Assembly (NCBI GenBank): GCA_017430765.1 | Contig: JAFRMI010000009.1 | Span: forward strand, 1 to 24,057 | Direction of reading: 5' to 3' | Origin: Lachnospiraceae bacterium | Lineage (GTDB): Bacteria; Bacillota_A; Clostridia; Lachnospirales; Lachnospiraceae | DNA: 24,057 nucleotides | In this document: in pieces, positions 23,175 through 24,057 of the stretch | Numbering within the stretch: the stretch's first letter is position 1 | Layout of the letters: the number at the start of each line of letters is the position of its first letter | Notes under the pieces: generated by a model | The model's input: the letters and a program-made list of their open reading frames with translations, nothing else | What the model was told of the DNA's origin: nothing | The model's database searches: none | Translations under genes and position numbers: made by a program

Positions 23175-23999
23175 ATGGCTGATAATTGCACGCATGATTG
23201 CAGTACCTGCAGTGAAAAATGTGAATCCAGAGATCCGAACGCGTTCCGGGTTGCGGCGAATCCAAACTCCAATGTCCGGAAGGTGATCGGCGTCGTCAGC
23301 GGTAAGGGCGGTGTCGGCAAGTCTCTCGTCACATCCCTTTTGGCGGCGGGCGTCTCCAGGAGTGGAAAAAGTGCCGGTATTCTTGACGCGGATCTGACAG
23401 GTCCGTCGATTCCCCGAATGTTCGGTGTGGAAGACGCCGAGGTCATCGGAATGGAGTCCGGTCTTCTTCCGGTGGAGAGCAGCGGAAACGTCAAAATCAT
23501 GTCGATCAATCTTCTTCTGGAAAACAGGGAAGATCCCGTAATCTGGAGAGGTCCGGTAATCGCCGGGACGGTGAAGCAGTTCTGGAGCGACGTGATCTGG
23601 GGCGACCTGGATTATCTCTTCGTGGATATGCCTCCGGGAACAGGCGATGTACCGCTGACAGTTTTTCAGTCCCTTCCTGTCGATGGAATCGTGATCGTCT
23701 CCACGCCGCAGGATCTGGTTTCCATGATCGTCGGAAAAGCCGTACGGATGGCATCGACTATGAATATTCCGGTTCTTGGCCTCGTTGAGAATATGAGCTA
23801 TGTCTCATGTCCCGACTGCGGAAAGAAGATAGAGGTTTTCGGAAAGAGCGGAACGTTTGAAGTTGCTGAGAAATACGGAATCCCCAAAACGGCGCGCCTT
23901 CCGATTCTGCCGGAACTTGCTTCTTTCTGCGACAGCGGACGGATTGAGGAGGCACCGGACAATGTGATCCGTGATATGGCGTCCATTCTGGAAGATTAA
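23175..23999 (+). CDS. mrp: Mrp/NBP35-type iron-sulfur cluster carrier ATPase
   Basis: This 274-residue P-loop protein of the MinD/Mrp class has the deviant Walker A SGKGGVGKS (residues 42-50), then DADLTGPSIPRMFG and the DYLFVDMPPGTGD Walker B region. The C-terminal CPDC (C212, C215) provides two cysteines per monomer for a cluster shared across the dimer. An N-terminal cysteine group, C5-x3-C9-x2-C12-x3-C16, could hold a second cluster, as in eukaryotic NBP35 though with different spacing. Proteins of this kind bind and transfer [4Fe-4S] clusters to apo-enzymes, apt in an anaerobe rich in Fe-S enzymes such as the activase upstream. I chose ATG 23175 because GAGAGGA lies at proper spacing; ATG 23166 overlaps that site. 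Confidence 0.93.
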   Translation: MADNCTHDCSTCSEKCESRDPNAFRVAANPNSNVRKVIGVVSGKGGVGKSLVTSLLAAGVSRSGKSAGILDADLTGPSIPRMFGVEDAEVIGMESGLLPVESSGNVKIMSINLLLENREDPVIWRGPVIAGTVKQFWSDVIWGDLDYLFVDMPPGTGDVPLTVFQSLPVDGIVIVSTPQDLVSMIVGKAVRMASTMNIPVLGLVENMSYVSCPDCGKKIEVFGKSGTFEVAEKYGIPKTARLPILPELASFCDSGRIEEAPDNVIRDMASILED

Positions 24000-24019
24000 G
24001 AGCGGATTGAAATTTCCTG

Positions 24020-24047
24020 TTGATTTTTTTTCTGACTCGTGTATAAT
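24020..24047 (+). promoter_or_regulatory. Promoter for the gene beyond the right edge
   Basis: TTGATT (24020-24025) and a perfect TATAAT (24042-24047) are separated by 16 bases, 21 bases after the mrp stop. The downstream gene is outside the window. No terminator for mrp is visible before it. Confidence 0.65.
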
Positions 24048-24057
24048 GATTCAGGTA

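Noticed and set aside
23144..23176. TTGACA before mrp as a promoter
   Set aside because: The -35 box is perfect, but the nearest -10-like TATTAT is 21 bases away and overlaps the start codon, so the pair is not usable.
1..24057. Defence island, prophage, integron, CRISPR or toxin-antitoxin system
   Set aside because: All genes are core metabolic or housekeeping families on one strand. I saw no spaced direct repeats, integrase, transposase or nuclease-methylase pairs.

Overview
The window is a 24 kb stretch of bacterial chromosome in which every gene I can support lies on the + strand. Gene content and order suggest an anaerobic, fermentative Firmicute, most likely a Clostridia/Lachnospiraceae-type organism. 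The evidence is the run tmcAL-pta-ackA-rpmF-plsX-acpP-rnc-smc-ftsY, the paired ACT-domain and DUF711 (PFL-like) genes, a giant oxygen-sensitive acyl-CoA dehydratase activase, a short clostridial-type phosphoglycerate dehydrogenase, strong AGGAGG-type ribosome binding sites and sigma-70-like promoters. This assignment is inferred from gene families and synteny; there is no rRNA or marker search behind it. I see no mobile element, CRISPR array, tRNA or rRNA.

Layout. Positions 1-958: the C-terminal end of coaE (dephospho-CoA kinase), overlapping by ATGA a metallo-beta-lactamase-fold hydrolase of the YycJ/WalJ type. Positions 1120-2769: an ACT-domain protein and a DUF711/UPF0210 protein, a conserved pair of unknown function. 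Positions 2790-6350: tmcAL (acetate-dependent tRNA modification), then pta and ackA (acetyl-CoA to acetate with ATP formation), closed by a strong terminator at 6368-6410. Positions 6572-8872: a consensus promoter drives rpmF (ribosomal protein L32), followed by a leaky-looking terminator and then plsX, an acyl carrier protein gene and rnc, tightly packed or overlapping. Positions 8907-13422: smc (chromosome condensation) and ftsY (SRP receptor). Positions 13423-13553: a non-coding leader with mutually exclusive hairpins. Positions 13554-17828: a 1424-residue fused activase/dehydratase-like Fe-S protein. Positions 17840-19522: tgt (queuosine tRNA modification) and yajC (Sec translocon accessory). 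Positions 19611-23999: serA (serine biosynthesis), an unrecognised 54-residue cationic small protein, a glycogen-branching-enzyme homologue that has lost key catalytic residues, and an Mrp/NBP35-type Fe-S carrier ATPase. A promoter for the next gene lies at the right edge.

Functionally this is mostly housekeeping: acetate fermentation and its link to tRNA acetylation, phospholipid and fatty-acid precursors, RNA processing, chromosome organisation and protein targeting. The most unusual items are the catalytically degenerate GlgB paralogue (H340, H525 and D526 of E. coli GlgB replaced by Q339, R524 and G525), the small protein directly upstream of it, the structured leader in front of the giant activase, and the ACT/DUF711 pair. 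I did not find a convincing new multi-gene defence or mobile system.
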